In this document: positions 50,728 to 60,581 of the stretch, piece after piece | Layout of the letters: each line of letters opens with the position of its first letter | Position numbering within the stretch: the stretch's first letter is position 1 | DNA from: Streptomyces sp. NBC_01717 | GTDB taxonomy: Bacteria; Actinomycetota; Actinomycetes; Streptomycetales; Streptomycetaceae | Length of the DNA stretch: 64,000 bases | Direction: 5' to 3' | Assembly: GCF_036248255.1 (NCBI RefSeq) | Contig: NZ_CP109178.1 | Span: 8,747,001-8,811,000 of the forward strand | Position numbers and translations under genes: made by a program | Notes under the pieces: model-generated | Seen by the model: the letters and a program-made list of their open reading frames with translations, nothing else | Told to the model about the DNA's origin: nothing | Databases searched by the model: none

Positions 50728-53136
50728 CTAGCTCCTGTTCAGGGTGAGGGTGAGGGTTGCGCCGTGGCGTTCAGCGGTGTCGGCCGTGATCCGGATGCCC
50801 GTTGCCGTGGCCGAGACGCTGACGCCCGGATCGGCGGAGACGACGGTCAGACCGCGCTGCGCGAGGTGGAGCACAACCGAGGACCGTAGCTGGGTCGGAT
50901 CGGACAGGGACACCGTCACCGTCTTGCCATCGGGCCGCACCAGCACCGACGCGGGGCCGTCCGAGGTGAGGTCCTGAGCGGTGCCCGCGGTCCAGAAGTT
51001 CGCCGCGAACAGCCCGTCCGCGCACCGGCGTACCGCATGCACGGCCGTGGAATCGGCGACCAGCCTCACCGGCGGTGCGTCCGACCAGAGCCTGGTGCGT
51101 GCGGCGGACGCGGCGGGCGCCTGCAGCCAGAAGTAGCCGGCCCCGTCCGGTGCCGTTCCGTGGTCCTGCCACAGCGTCAGATAGGGGCGGGTGACGGGGG
51201 TGTCGGTGCCGTACTTCAGGTTGATCTCGCGCCAGGTCGCGGTGCGCTCCTCGCGCACGCCGTCGACCGTGGTGGCCCTGGGGAAGATGTAGCCGCCGGT
51301 CCCCGCGAGGTGCAGCCAGCGGACCCGGTCGAGCCGGTCCGACCAGCCCGCGCCGGCCGGAACTGCTGTGCCGTTGACGAGCAGAGCCGCCTGCGGGTCG
51401 CGCAGTTTGCGGTTCTCCACGACCGTCTCTGCGGTGCCCGCGTCGGCGGTGATGCCCGAGCCGACACAGGCGATCACGTCGTCCAGGCAGAACCAGCTCT
51501 TCAGACCGCGCAGCGAACTCCCGAACGCGCGCAGCTCCATGCCGTACGCGCCGAGCGTCGTTCCGGGCAGTGCCGCACCGCCCGCCCAGTCCGCCGTGCT
51601 GGTGGTGCGCTGGCCGGCCGCATCCCCGGGGCGGCCGGCGATGACGGTGGTGCCGGGCAGCCGGGCCGGGTCGACGGTCGGCCAGTAGTCCTCGCTGTAG
51701 TGCCCGAGATCGTCCGTGTAGAGCAGGACCATGCCGTCGGAGAGATGCCAGGCGTGCAGGTTCTCGTTCTGGATCGACTCGTAGTTGTAGATCCTCGAGG
51801 AGTACGCGGAGATGCCGAGCGCGAACGACGGCCGGTGGTGGGCCGCCTTGTCCATCCGCGGGTGCTGCTTGTGGGCGACCAGCGAGCCGCGCGCCGGGAC
51901 GGGCGAGGCGATGATCCGCCGGGCGGCGACGAGTGTGGCCAGGTCGGTGACGGCGAGGAAGTCCCGGTAGGTGTCCTCGGCGATCCATTGCTTGACCAGC
52001 GCCGTGAACCGGTCGGCGGTGTCCCCGGGGAAGCTCGGGATGAGCCGCACCACGGCCTCGATGACCGTCTGTGCCGAGACATGCCCTTGTTTGCTGGGGC
52101 GGGCGATCTCGCGCCCGCAGACCGACGCCATCACGTCGCCGCGGGCGATCAGCGGGTCGAAGCCGTCGTCGACCCAGTGCCGGACGTTGTCGAGATCGGG
52201 GTCGGTGACCGTCCACGGCGTCCCGGCGAGCAGGTTCAGCAGCCGCGAGAGATTGCCGAGCAACTCCTTGCCGTAGCCGCCGTTGTACGGGTGTTTGTAG
52301 TGCTGGAGGAACGAGCCGTCGGAGTAGAACCCCTCGCCGGTCCCCTCCGCGGCCGCACTGGTGTCGTTGAACGCCAGCACACTGTTGGCCCCCGAACCCT
52401 CGACGTCCGAAAGAGCGTCACGGACCCGGACGAGATCGTCGACGTTGTCGCGCAGTACCGCGTTGACCGCGACGACGGTGGAGATCCACACCCGGTTGGC
52501 ACCGGTCGCGATCTGCCGGTCGGCCCGCCACAGGTTCGGGTCGGGCGTGTAGTGCCGGACGGCCGTGCTGATCCGGTCCAGCCGCCCGGTACCGAGGGCG
52601 TCGTACAGCAGGACGGACGCGTCGTTGAGGGCGAGCGCGGAGCCGATCTCCCAGTCCCAGTCGTTGTCGAACCTGGTGTGCTCGGGGCCGTAACGGTTCG
52701 TCAGCATCCAGTCGATGCCGGCCAGCAGCAGATCACGCAGCGCGGTGTCGCCGTGCTGCGGGGTGCCGGGGACGGCCCACGCGGTCGCGACCGTGGCGAG
52801 GCGCTTGAACGACGTGGTGACGTGGTTGGAGAGCGTGGTACTGGTCAGATCGGGGAACAGCCCGTCGGTTCGGGTCGGGTCGAGGCCCTTGACGGACGTG
52901 GTCGCGGCTTTGCCGATCCTGGCCACCGTCGCCGCGATCTGCGGGTCCGTGAGATCGAGACCCGGGCCGCCGGTGAGGAGGGTGTGCCAGCGGGTGCGTA
53001 GCGCGGCGGCGTCACCCGCTGCGGCGGACGCGGTCCCTCCGGCGGACGTGACAGGCAGCGCGGCGGCTGCGCCGAGCGCCGCCGCCCCGGCGAGAACAGT
53101 GCGTCGGGTGGCGCCACGGGTAGTGCCTCGGTTCAT
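50728..53136 (-). CDS. Polysaccharide lyase family 8 (hyaluronate/chondroitin/xanthan lyase type), secreted
   Basis: An 802-residue lyase with a twin-arginine signal peptide (RRTVLAGAAALG, about residues 11-22). The alpha/alpha-toroid domain has family landmarks NDWDWEIGSALALND, the catalytic Asn in ATGANRVWIS (about 213), His in DGSFLQHYKHP (about 279) and Tyr in YNGGYG (about 288). The C-terminal half carries the beta-sandwich domains. It cleaves uronic-acid-containing glycans by beta-elimination; the exact polymer is unclear. ATG 53136 is preferred because of a GAGGG site; GTG 53151 overlaps the previous stop. Confidence 0.92.
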   Translation of the reverse strand: MNRGTTRGATRRTVLAGAAALGAAAALPVTSAGGTASAAAGDAAALRTRWHTLLTGGPGLDLTDPQIAATVARIGKAATTSVKGLDPTRTDGLFPDLTSTTLSNHVTTSFKRLATVATAWAVPGTPQHGDTALRDLLLAGIDWMLTNRYGPEHTRFDNDWDWEIGSALALNDASVLLYDALGTGRLDRISTAVRHYTPDPNLWRADRQIATGANRVWISTVVAVNAVLRDNVDDLVRVRDALSDVEGSGANSVLAFNDTSAAAEGTGEGFYSDGSFLQHYKHPYNGGYGKELLGNLSRLLNLLAGTPWTVTDPDLDNVRHWVDDGFDPLIARGDVMASVCGREIARPSKQGHVSAQTVIEAVVRLIPSFPGDTADRFTALVKQWIAEDTYRDFLAVTDLATLVAARRIIASPVPARGSLVAHKQHPRMDKAAHHRPSFALGISAYSSRIYNYESIQNENLHAWHLSDGMVLLYTDDLGHYSEDYWPTVDPARLPGTTVIAGRPGDAAGQRTTSTADWAGGAALPGTTLGAYGMELRAFGSSLRGLKSWFCLDDVIACVGSGITADAGTAETVVENRKLRDPQAALLVNGTAVPAGAGWSDRLDRVRWLHLAGTGGYIFPRATTVDGVREERTATWREINLKYGTDTPVTRPYLTLWQDHGTAPDGAGYFWLQAPAASAARTRLWSDAPPVRLVADSTAVHAVRRCADGLFAANFWTAGTAQDLTSDGPASVLVRPDGKTVTVSLSDPTQLRSSVVLHLAQRGLTVVSADPGVSVSATATGIRITADTAERHGATLTLTLNRS

Positions 53137-53147
53137 GATGCGGGCCC

Positions 53148-54299
53148 TCACAGGAGGTGTCGGCGGTCGACGGCCGCGGCGAGCGCCGCATGGCCGGAGG
53201 GGTTGGGGTGCAGTCCGTCCCCGCTGTCGTGCGCGGGCAGCATCCGCGAGGGGCGGTCCGGGTCGCGGACCGCGGCGTCGAAGTCGGCGACGGCGTCGAA
53301 GACCCGGCCGGTGCGCACCGTCGCGTTGATCCGCTGCCGGACCGCTTCGAGCCCGGGCGTCCAGCGGGCCCAGCCTTCGAACGGCGTGATCGTCGCGCCG
53401 ACGACCCGCAGCCCGGCGCCCCTGCCGCGCAGGACGAGCTGCCGGTAGCCGGCCAGGACGAGCGTGGGATCCGTCTGACCGGGCGGCTGCTGAAGATCGT
53501 TGACCCCGAGATGTACGAACACGGTCCGCAGTCCGGGCAGCGACAGCACATCGCGGTCGAAGCGGGCCTGTCCGCTCGGACCGAACCTGGCGTCGTCCAG
53601 CAGCACCCGGTTGCCGCTGATGCCGAGATTGGCGACGGCCGAGCCGGGAAGGCGTCGCGCCAACTGGTCCGGCCAGCGCAGATCGGCGTCGTCCGGGGTG
53701 CCGACACCCTCGGCTATGGAGTCGCCGAGCACCGCGATCACCGGTCCGTGCGCGTCTGTCACCTCGACGGCCGTCAGCAGGAACACGGAGGTCGTGCGGA
53801 CGCCGTCGACACTGTGCGAGGCATGGGTGTTGCGGTGGAAGGAGAGCGGTCCGGTGGGGCCCGGCAGCCGGGTCTCCACGGTCAGCAGGGCCGCTTCGGT
53901 GGTACGCAGACCGGCGACCGGATCACTCGTCAGCGAGGCGCCCGCGGCGATCCACGCCCGCGGCTGCCCGCCGAAGGTCACGGCGTGCCCGCCCGCGGTC
54001 ACCGGCCCGACCAGGACCGGCACGGTGCCGAAGGCATGCCCGTACCGCAGCCGGACCTGTCCGCCGGCGGACAGCCGCACGGCGGCGGTGAACGTCCCGT
54101 CGGTGAGTCCGGCGCTCGCCAATGTGTCGGTGGCGGTCGGCGCGGTCTGCGCGGCCGCCCAGGAGGTCGTCCAGCGTGAACGGCCCGCCTCGCGACTCGG
54201 CGCCGCCACGGCCTGCGGACCTGGCGCCGTCGCGGCTGCCGCGGCCAGTCCGGCCGCCGCCGTCAGTACCCCGCGTCTCGCAGGTCCCCGGCCGCTCAC
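53148..54299 (-). CDS. Secreted SGNH/GDSL hydrolase
   Basis: A 383-residue esterase with a signal peptide (ARRGVLTAAAGLAAAAAT, possibly twin-arginine type). An N-terminal beta-domain (about 45-175) precedes the SGNH hydrolase domain: block I VIAVLGDSIAEG, block II LGISGNRVLL, block III VHLGVNDLQQ, block V GDGLHPNPSGH. It probably deacylates the polysaccharide outside the cell. GTG 54299 overlaps the beta-helix gene stop (GTGA). Confidence 0.9.
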   Translation of the reverse strand: MSGRGPARRGVLTAAAGLAAAAATAPGPQAVAAPSREAGRSRWTTSWAAAQTAPTATDTLASAGLTDGTFTAAVRLSAGGQVRLRYGHAFGTVPVLVGPVTAGGHAVTFGGQPRAWIAAGASLTSDPVAGLRTTEAALLTVETRLPGPTGPLSFHRNTHASHSVDGVRTTSVFLLTAVEVTDAHGPVIAVLGDSIAEGVGTPDDADLRWPDQLARRLPGSAVANLGISGNRVLLDDARFGPSGQARFDRDVLSLPGLRTVFVHLGVNDLQQPPGQTDPTLVLAGYRQLVLRGRGAGLRVVGATITPFEGWARWTPGLEAVRQRINATVRTGRVFDAVADFDAAVRDPDRPSRMLPAHDSGDGLHPNPSGHAALAAAVDRRHLL

Positions 54300-55375
54300 T
54301 GCGGGCACGCACCCGTCGGCGTGTACTCGCTGCCGTAGGTGCCGACGGCGTCGCCGCCGGTGTTGCCGCTCATCGTGTTGGTGCACACCGGTCCCTGCGG
54401 AGTGCGCATGAACTTGATGCCGCCGCCCGCGTTGCCGGTGATGGTGTTGCCGTAGACGCTGGTGTCGATACCGTCCGTCGCGGTGTCACCACCGAGCCTG
54501 ATGCCCGCGCCGACGTTGTCGTGAACTGTGTTGTAGCGGAAGATGTTGCCGCTGCCGCGCGCGTCGAGACCGCCCGAACTCGAGTCCTTCTGGCCGCTGC
54601 AGTCGTTGTACTCGACGTAGTTGTTCGTCGAGTTCTCCTTCAGGTCGACGCACTCATTGCCCTGGGTGGCGATGGTGTTGTGGTGGATGCGGTTGTTCCT
54701 GCTGATGTCGGGTGCCGCGTCCGGGGCGCCGTTCGCGCCCTGCTGCTCGGGGGCGGTGCCGAGGTAGATGCCCTCACCGTTCTTGCCACCGCCGCCGAAC
54801 TTGAAGTCTGCGACGCCACAGTTGGTGATGGTGTTGCCGGAGATGTCGGCGCCGGTGACGAGATAGCGCACCCGCAGGCACTCGTCGGCGGCGTTCTTCA
54901 GCGTCATATCGGTGATGTGCAGCGTGCCCACACCATTACCGGGGGTCGTGCTCATGACATAGATGAGCTTCAGGCGGTAGCCCGACACATCGGTGGACGA
55001 CCCGTGCAGCCCGTCCACGGTGAAGCCGCTCAGTGTGGTCGAGTCGTGCTGCACCTGAATGATCCGGGCGTCGCCCGCCCCGTTCACCACCGCCGTCGAG
55101 GGTCCGGTGATCGTGACGCCGGCCCGCCTCGTCACCACGTCCTGCGCGTACGTACCGGCGGCGAGATGCACCACCGCGCCCGTCGGCGCCAGGTCCACTG
55201 CCTTCTGGATCGTGGCGAGCGGAGCACTCGCCGACGTCCCGGCGTCGGAGTCACTGCCCGACGGCGACACGTAGTAGGCGGTCGCCGACTCCGCCGCGAC
55301 GGACGGCGGCGGGAAGGCGAGCGGAGCGCCGGCGGCGAGGGCGGCGACGAGGGCGGTGCGCAGTAAACGGCTCAT
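54296..55375 (-). CDS. Secreted right-handed parallel beta-helix protein
   Basis: A 359-residue protein with a Sec signal peptide (residues 1-28) and a pectate-lyase-like beta-helix. YYVSPSGSDSDAGTSASAPL is the DUF1565-type N-cap, with coils such as ISGNTITNCG, RNNRIHHNTIA and VYGNTITGNAGGGIKF. Such proteins are polysaccharide lyases or binders; a definite catalytic site was not recognised. ATG 55375 overlaps the next upstream stop (ATGA). Confidence 0.88.
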   Translation of the reverse strand: MSRLLRTALVAALAAGAPLAFPPPSVAAESATAYYVSPSGSDSDAGTSASAPLATIQKAVDLAPTGAVVHLAAGTYAQDVVTRRAGVTITGPSTAVVNGAGDARIIQVQHDSTTLSGFTVDGLHGSSTDVSGYRLKLIYVMSTTPGNGVGTLHITDMTLKNAADECLRVRYLVTGADISGNTITNCGVADFKFGGGGKNGEGIYLGTAPEQQGANGAPDAAPDISRNNRIHHNTIATQGNECVDLKENSTNNYVEYNDCSGQKDSSSGGLDARGSGNIFRYNTVHDNVGAGIRLGGDTATDGIDTSVYGNTITGNAGGGIKFMRTPQGPVCTNTMSGNTGGDAVGTYGSEYTPTGACPQ

Positions 55376-56001
55376 GGGGTGTGCCTCCTGGGATCGGCGA
55401 AGGACAGGGCGAGCAGTACCGGAATGCTCGGGCCGAGAAGCAGTGGGCCCAGCGGTACGACGAGGGAGAGCAGCGCTGCGGAGATCACCGCGCCGAGCAG
55501 TGCCGTGCCACGGGCCGCGGACCCGAAGCCGAGCACCAGCGCAGCCCGCGACCAGGAACGGACCGTCCCCCGTGGCGAACGGCCTGCCTCGGCCGCCAGC
55601 GCCACATGGTGGATGACCGCGGCCGCCGCGATGCCCACCTGAGCGGCGAGTACCACGAACGTCCAGGGCTCCGAACGGCCCAGCAGGTGGGTGATGTTGG
55701 CGGTGAGGACGAAGGCCGCGACAGTGGACACCAGCGAGTGCAGCCACAGCTTGCGCCAGTACTGCGGGAACGCGGTGAACGCGCGGGTGAAGCAGCGGGT
55801 GTCCCCGTCGGTGCGCCACCGCTGCAGGGCGTAACCCATCGTGGCGAGCGCGGGCAGCCACGTCACGACGCCGAGGGACAGTACGGCGAACGCGGACCCA
55901 GCAGCCGCCGGGTAGGCCACGAACTCCAGCCGGCGCAGCAGTGTCGGCCACCCGGACGAGGCGGCGGCCCGCTGTTCCGGGGGCGGGAGTGTTGCCTGCA
56001 T
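55372..56001 (-). CDS. DUF624 (YesL-like) membrane protein
   Basis: A 209-residue protein with about five membrane helices and the DUF624 arrangement (RTDGDTRCFTRAFTAFPQYW between helices 2 and 3). YesL-type proteins accompany carbohydrate ABC transporters and lyases in many Gram-positive operons; their function is unknown. It starts at ATG 56001, three bases after the heparinase stop. Confidence 0.82.
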   Translation of the reverse strand: MQATLPPPEQRAAASSGWPTLLRRLEFVAYPAAAGSAFAVLSLGVVTWLPALATMGYALQRWRTDGDTRCFTRAFTAFPQYWRKLWLHSLVSTVAAFVLTANITHLLGRSEPWTFVVLAAQVGIAAAAVIHHVALAAEAGRSPRGTVRSWSRAALVLGFGSAARGTALLGAVISAALLSLVVPLGPLLLGPSIPVLLALSFADPRRHTP

Positions 56002-56004
56002 GGG

Positions 56005-57993
56005 TCAGCCGACCTTTCCTGTGTACGGCTCCGGGACATCGAGGAGCACGCGTCCGTTCAGCTCCAGCCGCGTGGCCGCGACGACGTACGGTGCGTGGGC
56101 GTCGTCGCGGAGGAGCACGGCCGCGGCATCGGCGGACACAGCGGCGGTACGGATCCGGCGCGCGACGGGGGAGAGCAGCACCGTTTCGCCGTGGAAGGTG
56201 ACGCCGTGCCCGTCCGTGCACTCGGCCCGCTCGCCCGGGTCCGCCGCACCGGGCGTGATCGCCGTGAGGAACAGCCCGTGGACGGACCGCGAGGATGTCG
56301 ACCGGAGAGTGTGCAGTGTGCGGGTGAGACGCAATTCCGGTGTGCTGGACGTCGGATTGGCCTCGACCTCGGTGACCTCCGAGGCGACCGATGCGTCGAG
56401 CGGGGCGAACTGCCGTACCCCCGCCACGGCCGAGCCGGACCGGATCAGCCGCGTACCGTCCGGCTGCGGCTCGGTGGGCCGGTCGGTCTGGAGGAGGAAC
56501 GTCCATTCCCGCCCCTCGCCCGGCTCCGATTCCGCCAGGTCGAGCAGCACCAGCCGCCCCGACGGGGTGAACACCAGCGTCCGGTCGAGCCGTCGCACCC
56601 CGAGCCCCGGGTCGTACATCGCGGCGATCTCCGCTGTCGCGTGCACCCAGCCGCACTCGTCGCCGACGAGCACATCGCGCTGCCGGGCCTGCCGCTCGAA
56701 CGGAAGGTCCTTGTAGACGTGGTACCGGTCCTCGTCCGCGTAACCCTGCCCGTCCACCAGCAGCAGATTGTGGTGCGCGGCCCGCTTGCGGTTGCTGTAC
56801 CCCTCGTCGATCGCAAGGAACTCACCCTGCGAGACCATCACGAAGGAACCGGAGTCCGGGTGATGGTGCCCCTGGTTGAGGGTCTCCCAGCCCCGTTCGG
56901 CCCGGTGCTTCGCAGATGTCTCCCACGCCTTGTGACCGCCGCCCGGACTCGCCTTGAACGAGACGAACGTGGCATCGTCGTCCCATCCCGTACGCGCCGC
57001 CAGCAGCCCCAGATCCGGGAAGAACGCCCGGGTCCCGGTGGGCCGCGTGGCCGGCACGGACGGGTCGTACCAGAGGTATTCGAGATGGGCCTCCGGCAGG
57101 ATCCCCGGTCGCACCCCGCTCTCCGACGCCTCCTGCCAGAGCAGCTCGCCCGACGCCAGATCGCCCATCCACTGAGCCTCCGGGATGCCGTACTGGGCGG
57201 CCAGGCGGTAGTACAGGGCGGCGCTGTGCCCGCTGCGCCGGTCGTGGCAGTCGCCGTGGTCGACATTGCGGGCGAAGCCGGGGGCGGTCTGGTGCAGCCG
57301 GTAGTGGAACGTACGGGAGAGAAAACCGCCCCGGTCCCACCAGTCGATGCCTTCCGCCTCCTGGAGGAGATCCAGATGGATCGCCAGGAACGGCACACCG
57401 TATCGCCAGTAGACGACCCCCTCGGCGTGCGAGCCGTCCTCCGGCATCAGATCGAGGACCGTACCGAGGTTCTCCTTGGCGCGCTCGGTCCACTCCTCCT
57501 TGCCCAGCACGTACCCGGCCGTCGCCAGCCCCGCGTAACAGATCCAGTTGTGGTTCTGCCAGTACGACGACGACCACCAGCCGCCCTCGCTCGCCACCGC
57601 GAACTCGTACATCCGCCGCCCCTGGAGCAGCAGTTTGTACCGGAGCAGCGCCCGCAGCCCGTCCGGCAGATCGTCACCGATCCACCGATGGGCGAGCGAC
57701 AGATGGTGCAGCAGCCAGCCGGCGTCCAGGTCGTGGTCCGGCATATGGGCCTTGCCCCAGTGCGGCAGTCGGACCGCCGCCTCGATCCAGCGACGGCTCT
57801 CCGCCAGATGGGCCGGATCGCCGCCGACCCGGTGGGCCAGCGCCGGATTGGACGCGGCGGGACCCAGCCAGGTGATGCTGGCCAGAGGGTGGGTGCGGGG
57901 CGGGGTCAGGCCGCGCAGGCGGGCGGCCTCCTCGTACAACCGCGCCTGCTGGGCGGGGCGCGGACCGGGCGGCGGGGTCGCCGAGAGCAACAC
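56005..57993 (-). CDS. Heparinase II/III-family polysaccharide lyase
   Basis: A 662-residue protein. The N-terminal toroid has WWSSSYWQNHNWICYAG (about residues 138-154), DGSHAEGVVYWRYGVPFLA and MEDGS-type motifs. The C-terminal beta-sandwich contains LNQGHHHPDSGSFVMVSQGE (about 378-397), the characteristic metal/catalytic histidine loop, and LLVDGQGYADEDRYH. No signal peptide, so it likely acts on imported oligosaccharides. GTG 57993 follows the previous stop by three bases. Confidence 0.88.
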   Translation of the reverse strand: MLLSATPPPGPRPAQQARLYEEAARLRGLTPPRTHPLASITWLGPAASNPALAHRVGGDPAHLAESRRWIEAAVRLPHWGKAHMPDHDLDAGWLLHHLSLAHRWIGDDLPDGLRALLRYKLLLQGRRMYEFAVASEGGWWSSSYWQNHNWICYAGLATAGYVLGKEEWTERAKENLGTVLDLMPEDGSHAEGVVYWRYGVPFLAIHLDLLQEAEGIDWWDRGGFLSRTFHYRLHQTAPGFARNVDHGDCHDRRSGHSAALYYRLAAQYGIPEAQWMGDLASGELLWQEASESGVRPGILPEAHLEYLWYDPSVPATRPTGTRAFFPDLGLLAARTGWDDDATFVSFKASPGGGHKAWETSAKHRAERGWETLNQGHHHPDSGSFVMVSQGEFLAIDEGYSNRKRAAHHNLLLVDGQGYADEDRYHVYKDLPFERQARQRDVLVGDECGWVHATAEIAAMYDPGLGVRRLDRTLVFTPSGRLVLLDLAESEPGEGREWTFLLQTDRPTEPQPDGTRLIRSGSAVAGVRQFAPLDASVASEVTEVEANPTSSTPELRLTRTLHTLRSTSSRSVHGLFLTAITPGAADPGERAECTDGHGVTFHGETVLLSPVARRIRTAAVSADAAAVLLRDDAHAPYVVAATRLELNGRVLLDVPEPYTGKVG

Positions 57994-57996
57994 GAT

Positions 57997-59784
57997 TCAG
58001 TCCTCCGTCCGGAACCACGCCGTGCTGCCGTCGGCCAGACCCACCGTCAGCCCGTCACCGCCCAGCTGTACGTGGGTGACGGGGGGCCCCGCCGACGACG
58101 CCTGGTACACCGAGGCGAACGTGACCCGCTGCGTCTGCGCAGTGAAGTCGACCCGGGTGCAGATCCGCTGCGGATCGTCGGCCGGGCCGGGGCCCGGCCG
58201 GGTGACCGGACGGACCGGTACGCCGGCGGTGTGCGTGTGCCAGCCGTGCAGCGTCTCGTCGCCGTACCACGTGGTGCGTACGGGGCCGCCGGCCTGCAGC
58301 TGGACGTCCAGCGCGACGCCGGGGCGCAGCTGCTCGGTGAACTGTCTGGAGTCCTCCGCCGTGACCGTCAGCACATCGACGAGGTAGCCGTCACCGACCG
58401 TGATCCGCCGTACCGCGCGCACACCTTCGTAAGCTTCGGTCACCTCGGCGCGGACGGAGGCGCCGTCCGAATCGAGCAGCTTCCCGGTGCACTCCGCCTG
58501 TTCGGCGCGGTCCACCCGGAAGGCGGGATGCGCCTCGGTGGACGCGTACAGATCACGGAACTCGGCGTGGCCATAAGGGACCTGACCGGGATCGGGTTGC
58601 CATGGGGCGGTGTCCCCGTACAGATACAGCGACAGCTTGTCGCGATGTCCGTGCGAGCCCCCGTGCGGACCGAAGTCCAGCAGCGCATGGATCCCTGCCC
58701 CGCGCAGCACCGCATATCCGGTCGCGCGGAACACAGTGACCCGACCCGGCGCCGGACGCTCCGGCAGCGGCGGGCCCGCGAACCAGCCGCCCAGCGCCCG
58801 GTCCAGTCCGTCGTCGTGCGTGCCGAGTTCGGACCGGGCCCACGCCGCCACCGCCTCCAGGGCCGAGGACGGCACCAACTGCTGTGCCAGTGCCACCAGC
58901 TCGAGCCACTCCAGGGCGAGCGGACGGCGCAGATACGGGCCGTCGTGCAGTGCGGGGAGAACGCCGCCGGGTGTTGCGACGGTCGCCAGCACATCCGTCA
59001 TTCCGGCGAGTACGTCGACCACATCGGACGGAATGGCCGCCGGATCCGTGGAGCGCAGCGCCAGCAGCGCGGCCCGCAGCACGAACCCGTGGTAGTAGGT
59101 GCTGCCCTCCCACTCCCAGCCGTCGTCGGCGACCGCGACGCGCAGATGCGCGTACAGCCCGTGGTCGCCGTCGAGCCATATCTTCGCACCCTCCCACTCC
59201 TGACCGCGGGCCGCGGCCGCGCCACGACTCGCCGCCACACCTGCGGCGTTGAGCCACGCCGTGTAGTTGGAAGCGAGGTGTCCCTGTCCCGTCAGCACAT
59301 CCCGGGCGTCCAGCGCCGCCCGCTCCAGATCGTCGAGGAGCGGCAGCACCGCTGCCAGACCGTCCGCGGATTCCTCGGCCAGTGAGATGACGGTGTGTCC
59401 GATGTTGACCGCCCAGATGGCGTCGGTCAGCGCCTGGTGGAAGAGCCGGCCGCGCAGCATCCAGGCCTGTGCCTCGCCGTGCCGCTCGGTGGCGAGCTCC
59501 GCGTACAGACCGGCGTACTCGACGAGCCGGGCCACCGCCTCCGCCCGCTCACCCCGGTGGGCGAGTATCCGCAGATGCCGCGCCCACGCCTGGTGCGACA
59601 GCACCAGCCAGGCGCCGCGTACCGCCTCGTCGTCCACCCGGCAGCCGTACGCGCACCGCGCACCACCGTCCGGGAAGGTCCCGGCGAGCAGATCACCGTG
59701 GTCGAGCTCGACCCCGTGTGCCGGGCAGACGTACGCGTGCCACCAGCCGCCGCGCTCCCGGGCGATCCGCTTCAACGCGGCCAT
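57997..59784 (-). CDS. Heparinase II/III-family protein, second type
   Basis: A 595-residue lyase-like protein. Its N-terminus (WWHAYVCPAHGVELDHGDLL, residues 14-33, with Cys and His) is typical of one heparinase II/III subfamily; the toroid has NYTAWLNAAGVAA and GSTYYHGFVLRAAL, and the C-terminal beta domain FGPHGGSHGHRDKLSLYLYG (about 367-386) has the catalytic histidines. It differs strongly from the preceding heparinase-like protein, so the pair probably cuts different linkages. No signal peptide. Start ATG 59784 overlaps the SDR end by 13 bases. Confidence 0.88.
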   Translation of the reverse strand: MAALKRIARERGGWWHAYVCPAHGVELDHGDLLAGTFPDGGARCAYGCRVDDEAVRGAWLVLSHQAWARHLRILAHRGERAEAVARLVEYAGLYAELATERHGEAQAWMLRGRLFHQALTDAIWAVNIGHTVISLAEESADGLAAVLPLLDDLERAALDARDVLTGQGHLASNYTAWLNAAGVAASRGAAAARGQEWEGAKIWLDGDHGLYAHLRVAVADDGWEWEGSTYYHGFVLRAALLALRSTDPAAIPSDVVDVLAGMTDVLATVATPGGVLPALHDGPYLRRPLALEWLELVALAQQLVPSSALEAVAAWARSELGTHDDGLDRALGGWFAGPPLPERPAPGRVTVFRATGYAVLRGAGIHALLDFGPHGGSHGHRDKLSLYLYGDTAPWQPDPGQVPYGHAEFRDLYASTEAHPAFRVDRAEQAECTGKLLDSDGASVRAEVTEAYEGVRAVRRITVGDGYLVDVLTVTAEDSRQFTEQLRPGVALDVQLQAGGPVRTTWYGDETLHGWHTHTAGVPVRPVTRPGPGPADDPQRICTRVDFTAQTQRVTFASVYQASSAGPPVTHVQLGGDGLTVGLADGSTAWFRTED

Positions 59785-60536
59785 ACGCCACCGTCGATGT
59801 CCACCGTGGTGGCGGTGAGGAAGCCGGACGTCGGCGACGCGAGGTGGACGACGGCCGCGGCCACGTCCTCCGGCGTGCCGGCCCGGCCGACGGGGATGCC
59901 CGCCTCCATCGCCTGCTGCGCCGCCGGCGCGGTGAACGTGTCGTGGAAGGCGGTGCCCTTGATGAAACCCGGGGCGACGGTGTTGACCGTGATCCCGGTA
60001 CCGCCGAGTTCCTTGGCCAGCCCCTTGGTGAAGCCGCGGATGCCGGCCTTGGCCGCCGCGTACGCCACCGAACCGGGGCCGCCGCCGTTGTGCGCGGCCA
60101 GCGACGACATGGTGATGATGCGACCGGCCGACGACTGCGTCAGATGCGGCAGCGCGGCCCGCACGGTACGGAACGTCGACGTCAGGTTGGTGGACATCAC
60201 CCGGTCGAAGTGGTCGTCGGTCATCTCGGCGATCGTGGTGCGGCCGATCAGATGGCCCGCGTTGCAGACCAGCACGTCCAGTCCGCCGAGGAACCCGGTC
60301 GCTTCATCGACGACCCGGTCGACATCCGCGGTCACGGTCACATCGGCCTGGAACGCCTTCGCCCTGCGGCCCAGCGCCTCGATGGCGGAGACCGTCCTCG
60401 CGGCCTCGTCGGCCGAGGAGTGGTAGTGGACGGCGACATCGGCGCCGGCCTCGGCGAGGGCGACGGCGATGGCCCGGCCGATGCCGTGCCCCGCTCCCGT
60501 CACCAGAGCGCGGGATCCGTTGAGATCAGCAGACAT
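59772..60536 (-). CDS. Short-chain dehydrogenase in the polysaccharide operon
   Basis: A 254-residue SDR with cofactor motif TGAGHGIGRAIAVAL (about 12-26), CNAGHLIGRT, catalytic SSLAAHNGGGPGSVAYAAAK with the YxxxK pair (about 155-159) and APGFIKGTAF. Given the lyases around it, reduction of an unsaturated-uronate product such as a 5-keto sugar acid (KduD-type role) is likely, but not proven. ATG 60536 is preferred over a TTG at 60545. Confidence 0.86.
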   Translation of the reverse strand: MSADLNGSRALVTGAGHGIGRAIAVALAEAGADVAVHYHSSADEAARTVSAIEALGRRAKAFQADVTVTADVDRVVDEATGFLGGLDVLVCNAGHLIGRTTIAEMTDDHFDRVMSTNLTSTFRTVRAALPHLTQSSAGRIITMSSLAAHNGGGPGSVAYAAAKAGIRGFTKGLAKELGGTGITVNTVAPGFIKGTAFHDTFTAPAAQQAMEAGIPVGRAGTPEDVAAAVVHLASPTSGFLTATTVDIDGGVWPR

Positions 60537-60581
60537 GGGAGACAACCCTTTCGATGACCGGCCGCTCGGGACCGGAACCGG

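Noticed and set aside
51037..53001. 654-codon plus-strand open frame opposite the PL8 gene
   Set aside because: No family resemblance, and the opposite strand encodes a complete lyase with signal peptide and catalytic residues.
55381..59385. 1334-codon plus-strand open frame
   Set aside because: It is antisense to the DUF624 gene and two heparinase-like genes, whose proteins have clear family motifs; long antisense frames are common at this GC content.
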